The notes below the pieces were generated by a model. The model was not told the origin of the DNA, made no database searches, and saw nothing but the letters and a program-made list of their open reading frames with translations. From Hsuehochloa calcarea (lineage: Eukaryota; Streptophyta; Magnoliopsida; Poales; Poaceae): DNA of 64,000 nucleotides. Below, in pieces: positions 31,711-44,400 of this stretch. Numbering within the stretch: position 1 is the stretch's first letter; every line of letters begins with the position of its first letter. The translations under genes and the position numbers were made by a program. Where the stretch lies: positions 6,145,383-6,209,382 of the forward strand of contig CM070601.1 of assembly GCA_036346395.1 (NCBI GenBank). Direction: 5' to 3'.

Positions 31711-32148
31711 TGGGGTGGAAAAAAAATCGAATGTCACCAACAAGCTTGCTTCGTTAAGGTCTTGGTTTGAACTTGAGCCTTAATCGGCCAGGCTGACTAG
31801 TATTTTTGCTTATTATCTTATCAAACCAAGTTCAAATCAACTCACTAACAACTTGTTTAGCTCGTTTATATTAGAATCCAACCCAACGACCTCGTCCTCC
31901 CCGAGCTCAGCCTCCTGCCCTCCGCTCCGGCCTCTGCTCAGAACCTTTCCTCCACATCCGGCCTCCACCCGGGGCCCTCCCCATCTGCTCCAGCCACCGC
32001 CCGATACCCTCCCCTTTCACGTTCGGCCTCCGCGCCTTTCCATAGTCCTGAGCCAAACGAACCAACTACTATCTTCATAATAAGTCGGGTCGAGTATATA
32101 TTTTTATTCGTTTTGAGTGGAGCCGAACTGGCTCGTTATCCACACCTA
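31711..32148. mobile_element. Non-autonomous hAT-like element with target duplication
   Basis: The left end TGGGGTGGAAAAAA and the right end (other strand TAGGTGTGGATAACGAGCC) are imperfect terminal repeats. TTTGAGT flanks both sides (31704-31710 and 32149-32155). The interior repeats GCTCG/GAGCC motifs and a CCTCCGCTCC-rich core, as in the element at 2857-3299. 438 bp, no coding capacity. Confidence 0.6.
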
Positions 32149-32159
32149 TTTGAGTCAGA

Positions 32160-32520
32160 GCTAAGCCCATCTTCCTCCCAAGCTGCGTCCCGCCGCCGGC
32201 CTCGCCGCATCGACACCACCGCCTCCCACTTCACCACCTGCCTCGCCGTCGTTGACCCAGCCGCCGCCCTCGCCGCCTCCCACGCCATCACCTCCCTAGC
32301 CGGCTTCCCAATCGAGTTGCAAACCCTATAACAATGGCGAGCTCTTTGGGATGGCGGCGGGTCCCGACGGCAGTGCAAAGCCAGGCGAGGGCACAGTGAT
32401 GGCAGAGGTGACTCTGTGAGGCTCCATCCACCCGGTACCGTCGCCCGTCGAGCTGAGCCATGCCGCAGCCACCAAGCTCGGTTTGAGACCGTCTTCTTCG
32501 TCTGCACCACTCTCCTAGTC
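32160..32520 (+). other. GC-rich, coding-like relic of unknown origin
   Basis: Codon-like GC3 composition and short frames (for example HFTTCLAVVDPAAALAASHAI, then a stop and FETVFFVCTTLL in another frame) suggest a decayed exon. I do not recognise the family. No start, splice sites or neighbours support a working gene. Confidence 0.25.
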
Positions 32521-33044
32521 TAGGAGCATTACGGCCGCCGCCGCCGCCTAGTCCAAGACGCCCTGCAGCTGTTCGACGACTTGACCACGGCCACCAGGGA
32601 GCACGCATACTGTCGGATACTTCTGTGTTTGATGTGTGTAGTGTATGTGACATTGTCAAGCACGAAGCACATGAGCAGCAGCTGTTACAGGAACCTATTG
32701 ATGATCATGCGACTGGGATTTCAGCGTGTAAATTTTGTTTTGAGCGTGCCTGCGAGCCGCATTCTGTGAGATGATGACAAGTAGTCGTAGATACTAGTAG
32801 TAGTATGGCAGTACTACTAGGTACTATTCTGCTATGGTAAAATGTAAATTGTTGGAATTGGATATAGTGGCTTTGGTACTTTTGGCAACCTGTTATTCCT
32901 GAGCCAGTGATGCATTCTTCCCGTTCCTGTTCTTACTGTGAAGGACTTGCCTTCCAGAATTCTAGTGGCTCATGACTTGGTGCTTATGGTTGCACAAATG
33001 CATGAAACCACTGAAGAAGAGGAAGATCTCCGGGAAGCAAAATG

Positions 33045-34576
33045 TGTTGGGTCTTTTGAGGGCTTTCTAGTAATTTCTCATTTTGAGAAAAGAATAAAAG
33101 AAAAGAAATGAGAGGGGTCGGGCCCACCTGTCATTGGAAGTGGCGGAGTGGTAAAGGCTGGAGACCGATGCGACCAGCGCTAGGGATTTGGGGTTTTCCC
33201 TCTCTCTCGGTGGTTCAGCGGGCGGCCGAGAGCTTTGTGCGGCACTTAGCGTGATAGCTACGGATCCTCCTCCTCGTCTTGAAATGGCGGCTCCTCTCCT
33301 CTTTTTTTTTTTGATAGAACCTGGAAATCCAGTGAGTTCCTTCCCGATTTGGTGCTTCTTCTTCCATTTCGATTTGTGTTCATTTTTGGATCATGTGAGC
33401 TCCTGTGTCACCGTGCTTGTCGATAGTGAGGCCGGAACCCTTCTCCTTGCGCATCCCGTTGGCTCCCTCTTGCGCCTCTTCTTCTACTGGGTGTTCTGTG
33501 AGGGCTCTCGATTTTGCGTCGATGGGGGATTTTCTGGTGTGCTCTCTGGCTTGATCCTGCTGAGGAAAAGAACTTCGATTTTTTCTTTGGTGACTTGGTA
33601 CTCCTTGGTGCTTTCGGCCGGGGTATCTTGTTGGTTGGTCTTGCGCGGCATCTCTGTACCTCGACTTCGTGATTTTGGTGTGTCCTGAAATTGCAAATTG
33701 GCATTGTATCTCCGACGACCTCATCCGTTCTTCGCAGCACAGCGGAGCGATTGGTTTTCTGAGACAGCGCGATTCGCGTGCCTTGTCCGGTTTACTACTC
33801 GGTGGCTTTGAATGTCATCCGCTTCGTGAGTATTATTGTTTTCAATTTTTGCATTACTTTTGTATATGTATTGTGCTAGTAGAAGTTTCAAATTGAGTCA
33901 ATTTGATTAACTATAGTACTGGGAGATATTGCAAAGTGGTGTTGTGGGCTCGATTTAAATGTTCGATGATAAATTGATGTCAAAAATAAAATTGAATGTG
34001 ACATTGAGTATAGATTATATCTCGAGCTGTCAGATAACTTGTTGTTTTCTATTGTTGTTGAGCAAATTGATTCAGTCTGTTACCTCACTGTAACTTGTTC
34101 AGTCAATATTATGTTCTCTGTGATTCTTTTATTTCACTGTTATACATACTTGTTAATGGTATATTGTTGAAAGGGATTTTTACTTGTTGTCCAACAAAGT
34201 TAAATTTGGTGATTTGTTTGAAACTTGTCTAATTAGAATAGTAAGTTTTTATTTTGGTCTCAAGGCCTAATCTATAATTGTCATATTCAATTTGTGATTT
34301 AAATTTGACATAAGTGTTGTGAAGGCTAAAATTATATCTTGAGCAACTCGATATTTGAGAGCAATAAACAAAATATTAAATCTGAGCATTATGTTTATTT
34401 TAATTATCCACATGTTCTATGATTTGAGTATATTTATCATGTTTAAATGACATGGAGGATTTACATGTTTATATGCTAATTTTCTCATTTAAATGTTGCT
34501 GGAAATATGCTTTAATTCTGATTAATACCGCTGGAATTAATTATGAATATTTGCTAAAATTGCTACTTTTACGACA
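33045..34576 (+). repeat. 5' LTR of Copia element 3
   Basis: Matches 39141-40716 along its whole length, for example GCTTTCTAGTAATTTCTCAT near both starts and TAATGGTATATTGTTGAAAG near 34155 and 40293. It contains long spurious frames but no gene. Confidence 0.85.
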
Positions 34577-34601
34577 ATTCAAAAAACCAATAATTGAAGA
34601 A

Positions 34602-35625
34602 ATGACTTCCTCGTCTGATGTCATTAAGCCGGAAGTGTTTGACGGTGACAACTTTAAACGTTGGCAGGCTAAAACTAAAGTGTTTGACGGTGCCAACTTT
34701 AAACGTTGGCAGGCTAAAACTAAAGTGTTTGACGGTGCCAACTTTAAACGTTGGCGGGCTAAAACTAAGTTATGGATGACTGACATCAAACTTTTTGGGT
34801 CATTTCAAATCCTCTAATGTTCCCATTGGAAACCGCTGAAATGATGCGGTGGGAGGATGCAAATAATTCAATATTAGCTCGTTTGTTAGCCATCCTATCC
34901 AACTGGCTATTCGATGTGTACGTTAATTTCAATAATGCTAAGCAACTCTGGGATGAACTTGATGATAAATATTCTGAAGGGGATAATGGGAATGAGTCTT
35001 TCATAACTGCTACCTACTTGAACTTTAAGATGGTTGAGGGGCGGTCGGTGATGGAGTAGCTTCATGAGCTACAACCCCATGTATGTGATTTAAGTCAGTA
35101 CGACTGTGTCCTACCAGAAAAGTTTTGAGTTAATGTCATCTTGACTAAGTTACCGCCCTCGTGGCGTGGCTCAGATCGTGTCCTACCGTAAAAGTTTTGA
35201 GACATCTTGTAAACCGCCCTCGTGGCGTGACTTTGTAACCGCTCGTAGACATATAAAGTAGCACTTGACTCTCAATGAGTTGTTAGTTGCTATTAATATC
35301 GAAGAGTGTGTAAGAGACAGTGACGGTTCAAGAAAGGCTCAAGTTCAGGCTCATCAGGTAGAGGTCAAGAGTGCTAGAAGCCTTGGGAAATAGAAGTTCA
35401 TGAATCAGCCCCGGAACAAGCTCCAAGGAAATAAAATGAAGAAGAAGAATGAGGAGATTGTCAGCTTCGTTTGTGGAGTAGTTGGTCATAAAGCCAACCA
35501 CTGCAGCAATCATAAAGGCAAGGGTCCTTCTCCTGGTCAGTATAAAGGTCGTAAGGCCGAAGTGAATGTCGCACTGGCTAGTTCTAGTTCAGAAGGATAT
35601 GTACCTTAGGGCTTTATGACAAGTA
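34602..35625 (+). pseudogene. Copia element 3 gag relic
   Basis: An ATG at 34602 opens a gag-like frame (SSDVIKPEVFDGDNFKRW), whose start is repeated three times in tandem. The gag core continues in pieces (LSNWLFDVYVNFNNAKQLWDEL) with stops at 35057 and beyond. A zinc-knuckle remnant near 35465-35510 reads SFVCGVVGHKANHC, with Ser where the first Cys is expected. Confidence 0.75.
34635..34769 (+). repeat. Three tandem 45-bp units at the gag start of Copia element 3
   Basis: Units 34635-34679, 34680-34724 and 34725-34769 are almost identical and in frame, each encoding VFDG(A/D)NFKRW(Q/R)AKTK. A normal Copia gag has this segment once. Confidence 0.95.
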
Positions 35626-35627
35626 CA

Positions 35628-36640
35628 TCTATTGATTGGTGGATTGATACATGTGCTACTAGACATATATGTGTTGATCAATGGTGTTTCTCTTCATTTC
35701 AGGGTGAAGGTGGTGGATCCGTCCCGATGGGGAACGGAGCCGTTGCTATAGTGCGTGGGATTGGACAAGTTTGCTTGAAGCTTACTTTTGCAAAACACTC
35801 ATTCTGAAAGTTGTGTTGTACGTGCCTACCATGACTTGTAATCTGATGAGTGGGTCTATACTGTTTAGGCAAGGAATAAAGCTTGTGTTTGAGTCCAATA
35901 AGGTCGTGTTGATCAAATTTGGTAATTTTATGGGCAAAGGCTATGATAGCGGAGGCATGTTCCGCTTGTATATTTTTTCAATAATGTAAACATTTTTAAT
36001 GTTTCCCATTGCAATAAAATTCTTGATGTTTGGCATTCTCATTTATGTCATGTTAACTTTGAAGCAATTTTGCGGTTAAACAAAATGACTTTAATTTCAA
36101 GCTATAATTATGAGAAGGGTTAAAAGTGTGAAGTGTGTGTGCAAGCAAAGCAACTCTGAAAATCTTTTCATAGCGTTGAAGGGCGAAGCACCTCTCCACC
36201 TGAGCTAATCCATTTTGATCTTTGTGAAATGAATGGAATATTAACTAAAGGTGGCAAATGATACTTTCTAACTCTCATAGATGATGCGACTAAGCATTGC
36301 TATATTTACTTACTTAAGTTGAAAGATGAAGCACTAGAACACTTTAAAATCTTTAAAGCCAAAATGGAAAATCAACTAGAAAAGAAAATCAAACGGTTAA
36401 GGTCGAACCGAGGTGGTGACTACGTCTCAAATGAATTATCTCAATTCTGTAAAGAAAGTGGAATAATTTATGAAATTACTCCACCATACTCACCCCAATC
36501 AAATGGAATAGCCGAAAGAAAGAACCGAACTCTTTGTGATTTGGTTAATGCCATGCTACAAAGTTCAGGTATGTCGGACTATTAGTGGGGTGAGGCAGAT
36601 CTCACAGCTAATTATGTCCTCAATAGGGTCTCACCTCGCA
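35628..36640 (+). pseudogene. Copia element 3 protease and integrase relic
   Basis: Protease-like DWWIDTCATRHIC near 35635 has Cys in place of the conserved Gly after the catalytic Asp-Thr. Integrase motifs RSNRGGDYVSNE and SPQSNGIAERKNRT lie in the open stretch 36319-36585. Stops and frame changes separate them. Confidence 0.8.
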
Positions 36641-37031
36641 ATTAGAAGGAAACACCTTATAAAGGATGGAAGGGAAGAAAACCTAACTTATCATTTCTTC
36701 TAACTTGGGGATGCATTACAAAAGTGCATGTGTCATTACCGGAAAAAAAAGAAGCTTAGTCCTAAGACTGTTGACTGTGTCTTTATAGGGTATGCTAAAA
36801 ATAGCATGGCTTATAGATTTCTAGTGGTCAAATCTGAGGTGAGTAATATTGCTACAAATGTAATGATGGAATCTCGTGATGCGACATTCTTTGAACATAT
36901 GATCTCTATAAGACCAAATGAAGTCATTAACCCTAATGGTTCAGATGAACACTCTATTATTCTTAGTGTGGATAACACCACTCCAAAATTAGAGTTGAGG
37001 AGAAGTAAGAGGTAGAGGACTGTAAAGCCTC

Positions 37032-38600
37032 TTGGCGATGATTGTAAAGTCTCTTGGCGATGATTATGTCACCTATGTCGTGGACGACGAACCACGAATC
37101 ATTTCAGAGGCATACACATCTCCGGATGTGGATTACTGGAAGGAGGCGGTCTGTAGCCAGATGGATTCCATCATAGCTAATGGAATATGGGAGGTTACTG
37201 ACCTCTCATCTAGATACAAGCCAGTGGGCTGCAAATGGATCTTTAAAAGGAAGAGTAGATCTGATGGTACTATAGAAAAGTACAAGACTCGTTTAGTGGC
37301 TAAGGGTTTCACGCAAAAAGAGGGTAAAGACTATTTTGATACATACTCATGTGGCTCGTTTACCCACAATTCGGGTGCTTTTAGCACTAGCTGCCGCATA
37401 AAAACTCCAAGTACATCAAATGGATATAAAGACCGCTTTTCTAAATAGAGAGTTGGATGATTGGATGAGGAGATTTATATACAACAACACGATGGTTTTG
37501 TGGTTGAAGGATAAGAGAAGAAAATATATCAATTGATTAAATCCTTGTATGGTCTAAAGTAAGCTCCCAAGCAATGGCCAAGAAATTTGATAGTACAATG
37601 ACCTCGGTCGGCTTTTGTGTAAATAAATCCGATAAATGTATCTACTATCGGTTTAGTAGGGGCGAAGATGTCATTCTATGTCTTTATATGGATGACATAT
37701 TGCTTTTTGGGACCAACATGGATGCAATCAATAAAACAAAGTCCTTCCTATCCCAGAATTTTGATATGAAAGATCTGAGTGAAGCTGATGTTATATTAAA
37801 CATCAAGATGATAAAGCGTGAGAATGAGATTATTCTTTCACAATCCCATTATGTGGACAAGGTCCTAACCAAATTTGGATTCATGGATTGTAAGTCAGTT
37901 GTCACACCATATGATCCAAATATTAAGCTACATAAGAACACTGGACATGGAAAAGATCAACTTAAATATTCTCAAATAATTAGATCCTTAATGTATCTAA
38001 CTAGTGCAATGAGACCTGACATCTCATATGTTGTAAGCAGTTTGAGTTGTTATACATCCAATCTAGGAGATGATCATTGGATAGGACTAGACATGGTACT
38101 TAGGAACCTAAAGGGGACCACAAACTTAGGAATATATTATCCTAGCCATCCAGCAGTCTTGGAAGGATTCAGTGATTCTAACTAGATCAGTGACTCGGAT
38201 GACATGAAGGCTACGATTGACTATGTTTTTACTCTGCAGGTGGGGCTGTTGCGTGGAAGTCTTCTAAGCAGACTATTCTTACACAGTCCACCGTAGAGAC
38301 TGAGTTGGTAGCACTAGACTCAGTAGTTGTAGAGGCAGAATGGATTAGAGAACTCCTTTCTGACCTACCTGTGTTAGAAAAGCTAATTCCAAAATGTTCT
38401 GGTTAAGGCAAAGAGTAGGAATGACAATATGAAGTCCTCAAAAGATATAAAGAGACGACTTAAGTTGGTAAGGTATGCCAGAGAGATGAGTGTTATTTCT
38501 GTGGAATACATACAGTTTAAAATGAACTTGGCAGATCCTTTCACCAAAGGATTGGCGCGAAAGGACATCTTTGCAGCTTCAAAGAGATTGAGACTCATAC
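37032..38600 (+). pseudogene. Copia element 3 reverse transcriptase and RNase H relic
   Basis: RT blocks GCKWIFKRKSRSDGTIEKYK and LVAKGFTQKEGKDY lie at 37220-37330. A frame change removes the next block. LCLYMDDILLFG retains the catalytic Asp pair at 37680-37715, and MYLTSAMRPDISYVVS follows. An RNase H trace (SVVVEAEWIRELL) lies near 38315-38360. The element cannot produce a full Pol. Confidence 0.82.
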
Positions 38601-39140
38601 CCATGTAAAGGCTCACATTGGTGGTTACATATCCTAGTAGATGGAGATCCCGTGAACTAGGCTATAGGACAACAAACTATGTGGGATTAAAGAGCACAAC
38701 TAAGGGTCCCATTAGTTGCAGTGCTCTTTCTGTATGGGAGGTTGAGCAATAGATCTTAATGAATTTGATACCTATATGGCATCAGGAATCGTCCTAAAGG
38801 ATTCCCTGAAGAATTCACCTACTTGAGTATGATCATGAGGTCGCGATCATAGGAAGATAAGGATATACTTTCTTAAGTACTCATGAGCTAGATCAGGGGA
38901 CATGACCATAACGTCCCAACCAAAGAAGGAAAAGAGCAATCAGCCTAGTACAAAATGTAACTTGAGCGAAAATTCTCACAACAAGGCATTAGATCAAGGC
39001 GAAGTCCTCATTTGTCTGTGCAGAGTCGTAGTCCTTGTTGCTAGCCTTGAGTTCAAACCCGCAAGGTACCCGTCATTGAACAGTTTCATATTAAACAAGA
39101 CTTTGAGTATCTTTGATCAAATTGATAAATTGGTGGGGAC

Positions 39141-40716
39141 TGTTTGTCTTTTAAGGGCTTTCTAGTAATTTCTCATTTTGAGAAAAGAATAAAAGAAATG
39201 AAATGAGAGGGCCCACCTGCCATTGGAAGTGGCATAGAGGTAAAGGCTAGAGACAAATGGAGACTTTGTCTCCAGCCCGATGCAGGCAGCGCTAGGGATT
39301 TGGGGTTTTCCCCTTCTCTTGTTGGCGGCAGCTCGGGCAGCAGTTGCGCAAGTGCTGGGTGTCGGCAGTTGGTAGCAGCAGCTCGGTCGGATCCTCCTCC
39401 TTGTCTTGAAATGATGGCTCCTCTCCTTTCTTTTTCGATATAACCTAAAAAATCCAATGAGTTCCCTCCCGATTTGGTGCTTCTTCTTCTCTTCCCATTT
39501 GTGTTTGTTTTTGATCCTTGGAGCTCCCATGTCGCCATGCTTGTCTCGGTGCCGTTGGTAGTGAGGTTGGAACCCTTCTCCTTGCACATCCCGTCGGCTC
39601 CCTCTTGCGCCTCTTGCTCTGTCGGGTGTTCTGTGAGGGCTCTCGGTTTTATGCCGGTGGAGGATTTTTCAATGTGCTCTCTGGCTTGATCCTACTGAGG
39701 GAGAAGAACTTTGGTTTTTTCTTTGGTGACTTGATGCTCATTGGTGCTTTCGGCTGGAGCAACTTGTTGGTTGGTCGTGTGTGGCATCTCTGTATCTCGA
39801 CTTCGTGATTTTGGTGTGTCTCGAAATTACTAATTGGCATTGTGTCTCCAATGACCTCGTCTGTTCTTCACAGCACATAGTGGGCGATTGGTTTTATGAG
39901 ACAGCGCGATTCATGCCTTGCCCGGTTTACTGCTCAGTGACTTTGAGTGCCACCCGCTTCGTGAGTATTACTGTTTTCAATTTTTGCATTACTTTTGCAT
40001 ATGTGTTGTGCTAGTAGAAGTTTCAAATCGAGTCAATTTGATTAACTCTATTACTGAGAGGTATTGTAAAGTGGTGTTGTGGGATCGGTTTAAATGCTCG
40101 ATGATGAATTGATGTAAAAAAATGAAATTGAATGTGACATTGAGTATAGATTATATCTTAAGCTGTCGGATCACTTGTTGTTTTCTATTGTTTTGAGCAA
40201 ATTGATTCAGTCTGTTACCTTGTTGTTCATTGTAACTTGTTCAGTCAATATTCTGTTCTCTGTGATTCTTTTCAGTCACTGTTATACATACTTGTTAATG
40301 GTATATTGTTGAAAGGGATTTTTACTTGCTGTCCAGCAAAGTTAAATCTAGTGATTTGTTTGAAACTTGTCTAGTTAGAATAGCAAGTTTTTATTTTGAG
40401 CTCAACGCCTAATCTATAATTTTTATATTCAAAATGTGATTAAATTTGATATAAGTGTTGTGAAGGCCAAGATTATATATTGAGTAACTTGACATCTGAG
40501 AGCAATAAACAAAATATTGAATCTGAACATTATGCTGATTTTAATTGTCAACATGTTCTATGGTTTGAGTATATTATCTTGTTTAAATGACATGGAGGAT
40601 TTACATGTTTATATCTTAATTTTGTCATTTAAATACTGCTAGAAATATACTTTAATTATGATTAATACTATTGAAATTAATTATAAATATTTGCTAAATC
40701 TACCACTTTAACAACA
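39141..40716 (+). repeat. 3' LTR of Copia element 3
   Basis: Follows a TTGGTGGGGAC purine tract at 39130-39140 and ends at ACA before GAATG. It lacks several short blocks present in the 5' LTR and vice versa. Confidence 0.85.
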
Positions 40717-40721
40717 GAATG

Positions 40722-43640
40722 TTGTTGACGTTTCACTAACAGAGTGTGTTGTTACACCCATATTTATGGCTTGTGAAATTTGGATGAAATTACTGGATGA
40801 TTTACCAACCAATAACTTGGAAGAAGCCATTGAAGGCCCCATTGCAAATATAAGCTGAAATAACCCAAAAAAAAATTCAAAGTTTTTGGAGTTTTTGAGC
40901 CAACTTTAAAATCTTGCCCAATTCGGAAAATCTATAGCCAAAACTGCTTTATTATTTTGTCTTACTGTTTTCTTCACCCGAAAAGCGTCATTTCTAAACC
41001 CCCGCCAAAACCCCTATTTCCTTTGCCCCGCGTCGCACCGACAACATTTGTGCCCCACCACCGCTCGCCCTTGCACCGCCCCATTCCATGCCAAGCCTGT
41101 ACCAGTAGCCGCCACCTCCCTTACCACCTCGCCGACAACCTTCCCCTCGCCATCAATGTGTGCGCCAACTCCGCCCACCGCATGCCACCACTAGTGTCCT
41201 GCCCAGCGACCCCCTCGCCACCTGTTCGATGCTCCGCGCACATTGTGTCCGGCCTCACTAGTGTGCGCCCTCGTGCCACGGAGACGCCACCGCCACCGCC
41301 ACCGCGACGCCGCCATCGCCACCCCCCTGCGCAGCACCGAATCATCCCAGTCATCCACCTCGCCGCACTAAATCCTCCCCGCCGTCCACCTTGCCGCCAC
41401 GCGTCACGCGAGCCTCACTTGGCCATTGGCGCCACCGCCTCCTCACGCTATAAAAGCCCCTCCAACCCTCGTCTTTCTGATCACCAGCACCCACTCAACC
41501 TCACCCTCACCGCCAATTTTCCCCAACGCTAACCAATCTCGGGAATTTCCGCCGCCTTCACCTTCTTCCCCGACGAGCCGAAGGCAAATTAGCCACACCA
41601 CCCCTCCCTTTCCCTCCCAACACTATCACCGGCACCGCCCCTCCACCCTCAAACCTTCCCCCACCTCAATCTCCCCTGTCCCCGCCGCCACCTCGCCGCC
41701 ACCACCCTCCACCGCCGTGCCACCCATGGCTCACGTGACTAGCTCGCCTCGGTGCACCCCAGACCATGCCGCCACCTCCCCTGAGTTCCTTGTCAACCAT
41801 AGGTGCTCAAGCCCCGGCAAATTTGACCAGAGCATCGTCGGACCGCTGCCATCAAACCTTCCCTGCTTTGGCCTTGTGCTGCTGCCGATGACCACCCCTC
41901 CCCGAGCCACCACCTCCGCGCAAAGCCCAAAAATGGGTTGTGCACATTGTGATGATGCTCACTGTGCCTTCGGTGTTTTTGCCCGTCGTTGCTATCCTCA
42001 CTCGCGCCAATTTCCTCGCCTCGAGAGCACGCCCCGACTCCTGGCCACGCGGCTCAAGACACACCTACGTTGGGCCTTTAGGCTGGTCCAGCGGCTTTGA
42101 GCCCAACACTGTGCGAAATACTATTCCAGCCCAGGGCATATTGTTCATCAAAACTCCACTAAACCATGGCCCAAAACCCATTACTGTTGATTCAACCCGA
42201 TTTGTTGTAAACAGTACAAACCTGGCCTTATTCATCAAGTCTATTACTATTCATATAAACCCATTTTCAACATAATATATCCATTTCGACCATTTGGAGC
42301 CCGTGAATTCCATTTTCAACTCCGTTTAACCAAATCAAGCATCAAATAAATTCCCACCATCTCACACCACCCTTGTCTCTATTTATTTGCGAACGTTCGC
42401 AAGTTGCGACGCGGCCGTGTAATAGTCGTTTCGGTAGAGTGTGTTTTTCTTTACCAAGAGTGTTCATGAAAAGTACGAATCATCCATACAGATATTACAA
42501 ATACTGGTTATCAAAAGAAGTGTATGGATCAATATAGGTCCCCTATATCCTAGAGCAAACACATTATTCAATCAACTACTGGGAGCTATTGTGAATTGTG
42601 ATACTCTCATCTCCTTGTCAGTATAAACCAAATCATCGCCAAGATGATGAAGTGATGAACGACAAATTATGCTCTCGCATTTATGGTTTCAGAGTTTTCC
42701 ATTTTCAACTCCGTTTAACAAAATCAAGCACCAAATAAATCCCCACCATCCTTGTCTCTTTTTATTTCCAAATTCATTTTATTTTCATGTTGTTCTTAGC
42801 TCGCTCCTTGTTGAGCCCGGATATTTTATCTGAATTATTTCATTTTAGTTTAGGTTCCGACTCTGACAACTAAGCTTCGGAGAACAGGACAAGACATAGG
42901 AGAAGCAGAGAGATTTTGAGGACTTTGAGCAAGGAGGCAAGTTGCATTCGTTTGATCATTTTGAGCCTATATTTTATGCACTTGCATTATTAATTTCGTT
43001 ATCATATTTAAGCCAGTTACTTTGTTATTGCAACTATATTTTTGAATATCTATATTTTTGAATATAATGATACTTAGATAAATCCTATCACCCGCAACCA
43101 CCTATTCTTGTAGGCCATATTCACTTTGACAAGTTTAAATTATATAAAATGATATCTAACATTCGGCATTGTCAGAAAATGTATTTATAAATACTGATAA
43201 AGAATATTGGCTAAATGACAATAGGTTTTGGTGGAAAGTTAAGGGTTGAGACTAGGAGGTTGGACAACCAAATATACTTGATAAAGACGAATCAGAAGTG
43301 AGATCAAGAGGTGGACAACCACATGTTGTTAATTGGTCCATCGCTTCACAAGATGACAAGTAAGGACTAAAACTTTGTGCTAAATAATAGATACAAAAAT
43401 CGCTCAACCACAGATTTAGTTTATCCAACTTGGCTTAGTGCACTACTCTTCCAATTGAATGTCTACAGGATGTCAACTGCTCTTGTTGTATAGAGTAGCC
43501 ACAGATTGGGGGTGAGTCAGGAGTAGATCGGTTAGGGCACTCGCTGATCTACACAACGGTGTGGACCGGTCGGCATCGGACCACACACTCTACTATTGGT
43601 CAGTGGTTTTCGATAGCTGTATTGACCTTGAACCTACCGG
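40722..43640. other. Gene-free, repeat-like stretch (possible solo LTR)
   Basis: A C-rich, CCACC-dominated block (40980-42100) gives long Pro/Ser/His-rich spurious frames, followed by AT-rich DNA. This composition is common in long LTRs of grass Ty3 elements, but I could not pair ends or find a target duplication, so the type is open. It contains the 308-bp insert at 42387-42694. Confidence 0.3.
42309..42775. repeat. 308-bp copy of gene C 3' flank, bordered by a ~75-bp direct repeat
   Basis: 42387-42694 matches 54788-55095 over its full length with five mismatches by my count and no indel. The DNA just left (about 42311-42386) and just right (about 42696-42772) of it repeats itself: TCCATTTTCAACTCCGTTTA starts both, TTGTCTCT..TTATTT ends both, with several mismatches and a short deletion on the right. 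Confidence 0.9.
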
Positions 43641-43924
43641 ATAGAAACTAGAAAGTATATTGATTTGCAGAGAAAAACATCAGTACCGCAAAGGAGAGGT
43701 TTTTTGGGAGGGGCTTGAAGTAGTGAATGGGTGAACAGTAAGCTAATCCATCTTGAGTTAGCTAAGTAAAATGCTAGCTCCTTATGTAAATTTGAATCTT
43801 GCTGGTTGCGATGAAATTTTGTATCGTTTTCTGTCATTTGGAAATTGAATCTAGAGGGATTACAGTTACAGACAATCGGGTTTAAACTGGTGGCGTAACT
43901 GTAAGTAATTACCTGTGAGGTACA

Positions 43925-44400
43925 GATATGTATATGATGTATGTTCGCTATTTTCCAGAAGAACAATTCAATGAGAAGCATCAATCTACACATGAAAGCA
44001 CAGTCTCCAATCTTTTTTTCAGAAAGCAAAAAGTATTGTATTTTATTAAAGAGGAAACGATTCAACATCTTTTTATTGACTGTCCTTTGCACGTCTTGCA
44101 TTGTATGTTGTTCAATATGCGTTTAATTTATCTCATTCTGCGAGTATGGTAAACATGTTTGGGAGTTGGTTAGTTGGTATTCTAAAAAAATTAAAGTCAT
44201 AACTCTTAGTGGGAGCTAGTGCCTTATGTTTCTATTTGGTTACGTCGGAATGAAGTTTTTTTTACAAAACGATTATCACTAATTCCTTACAGGTTATCTT
44301 TTCGAGTGAACACTGGCCGAGTGTTTGGGCAAATTTGCAGAAATTAGCCCAAAAGAGGTTATGTGGGCTGGAAGCGCCAGGTTGGAGTTTGTAGCGAAAC
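43925..44400 (+). pseudogene. LINE-like reverse-transcriptase C-terminal relic
   Basis: The plus strand reads KEETIQHLFIDCPL near 44045-44090, the signature of the zinc-binding region at the C-terminus of plant non-LTR reverse transcriptases. Traces such as WANLQKLAQKRLCGLEAP follow in another frame near 44325-44375. Stops and shifts are frequent. No 5' part is present. Confidence 0.4.

Larger units (their letters stand above)
33045..40716 (+). mobile_element. Copia LTR retrotransposon 3 (7.7 kb, old, long LTRs)
   Basis: Long direct repeats at 33045-34576 (1532 bp) and 39141-40716 (1576 bp) start TGTTGGGTC and TGTTTGTC and end in ACA. The flanks AAATG (33040-33044) and GAATG (40717-40721) are an imperfect 5-bp target duplication. 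The internal part has Copia gag, protease, integrase, RT and RNase H remnants in order on the plus strand, broken by many stops and shifts. No initiator Met-tRNA primer site is visible after the 5' LTR. The LTRs differ by numerous substitutions and indels, so the insertion is much older than Copia element 1. Confidence 0.88.

Noticed and set aside
40957..42100. Pro/Ser/His-rich open frames
   Set aside because: Low-complexity CCACC composition gives overlapping frames of similar quality; no start, splice or domain support.
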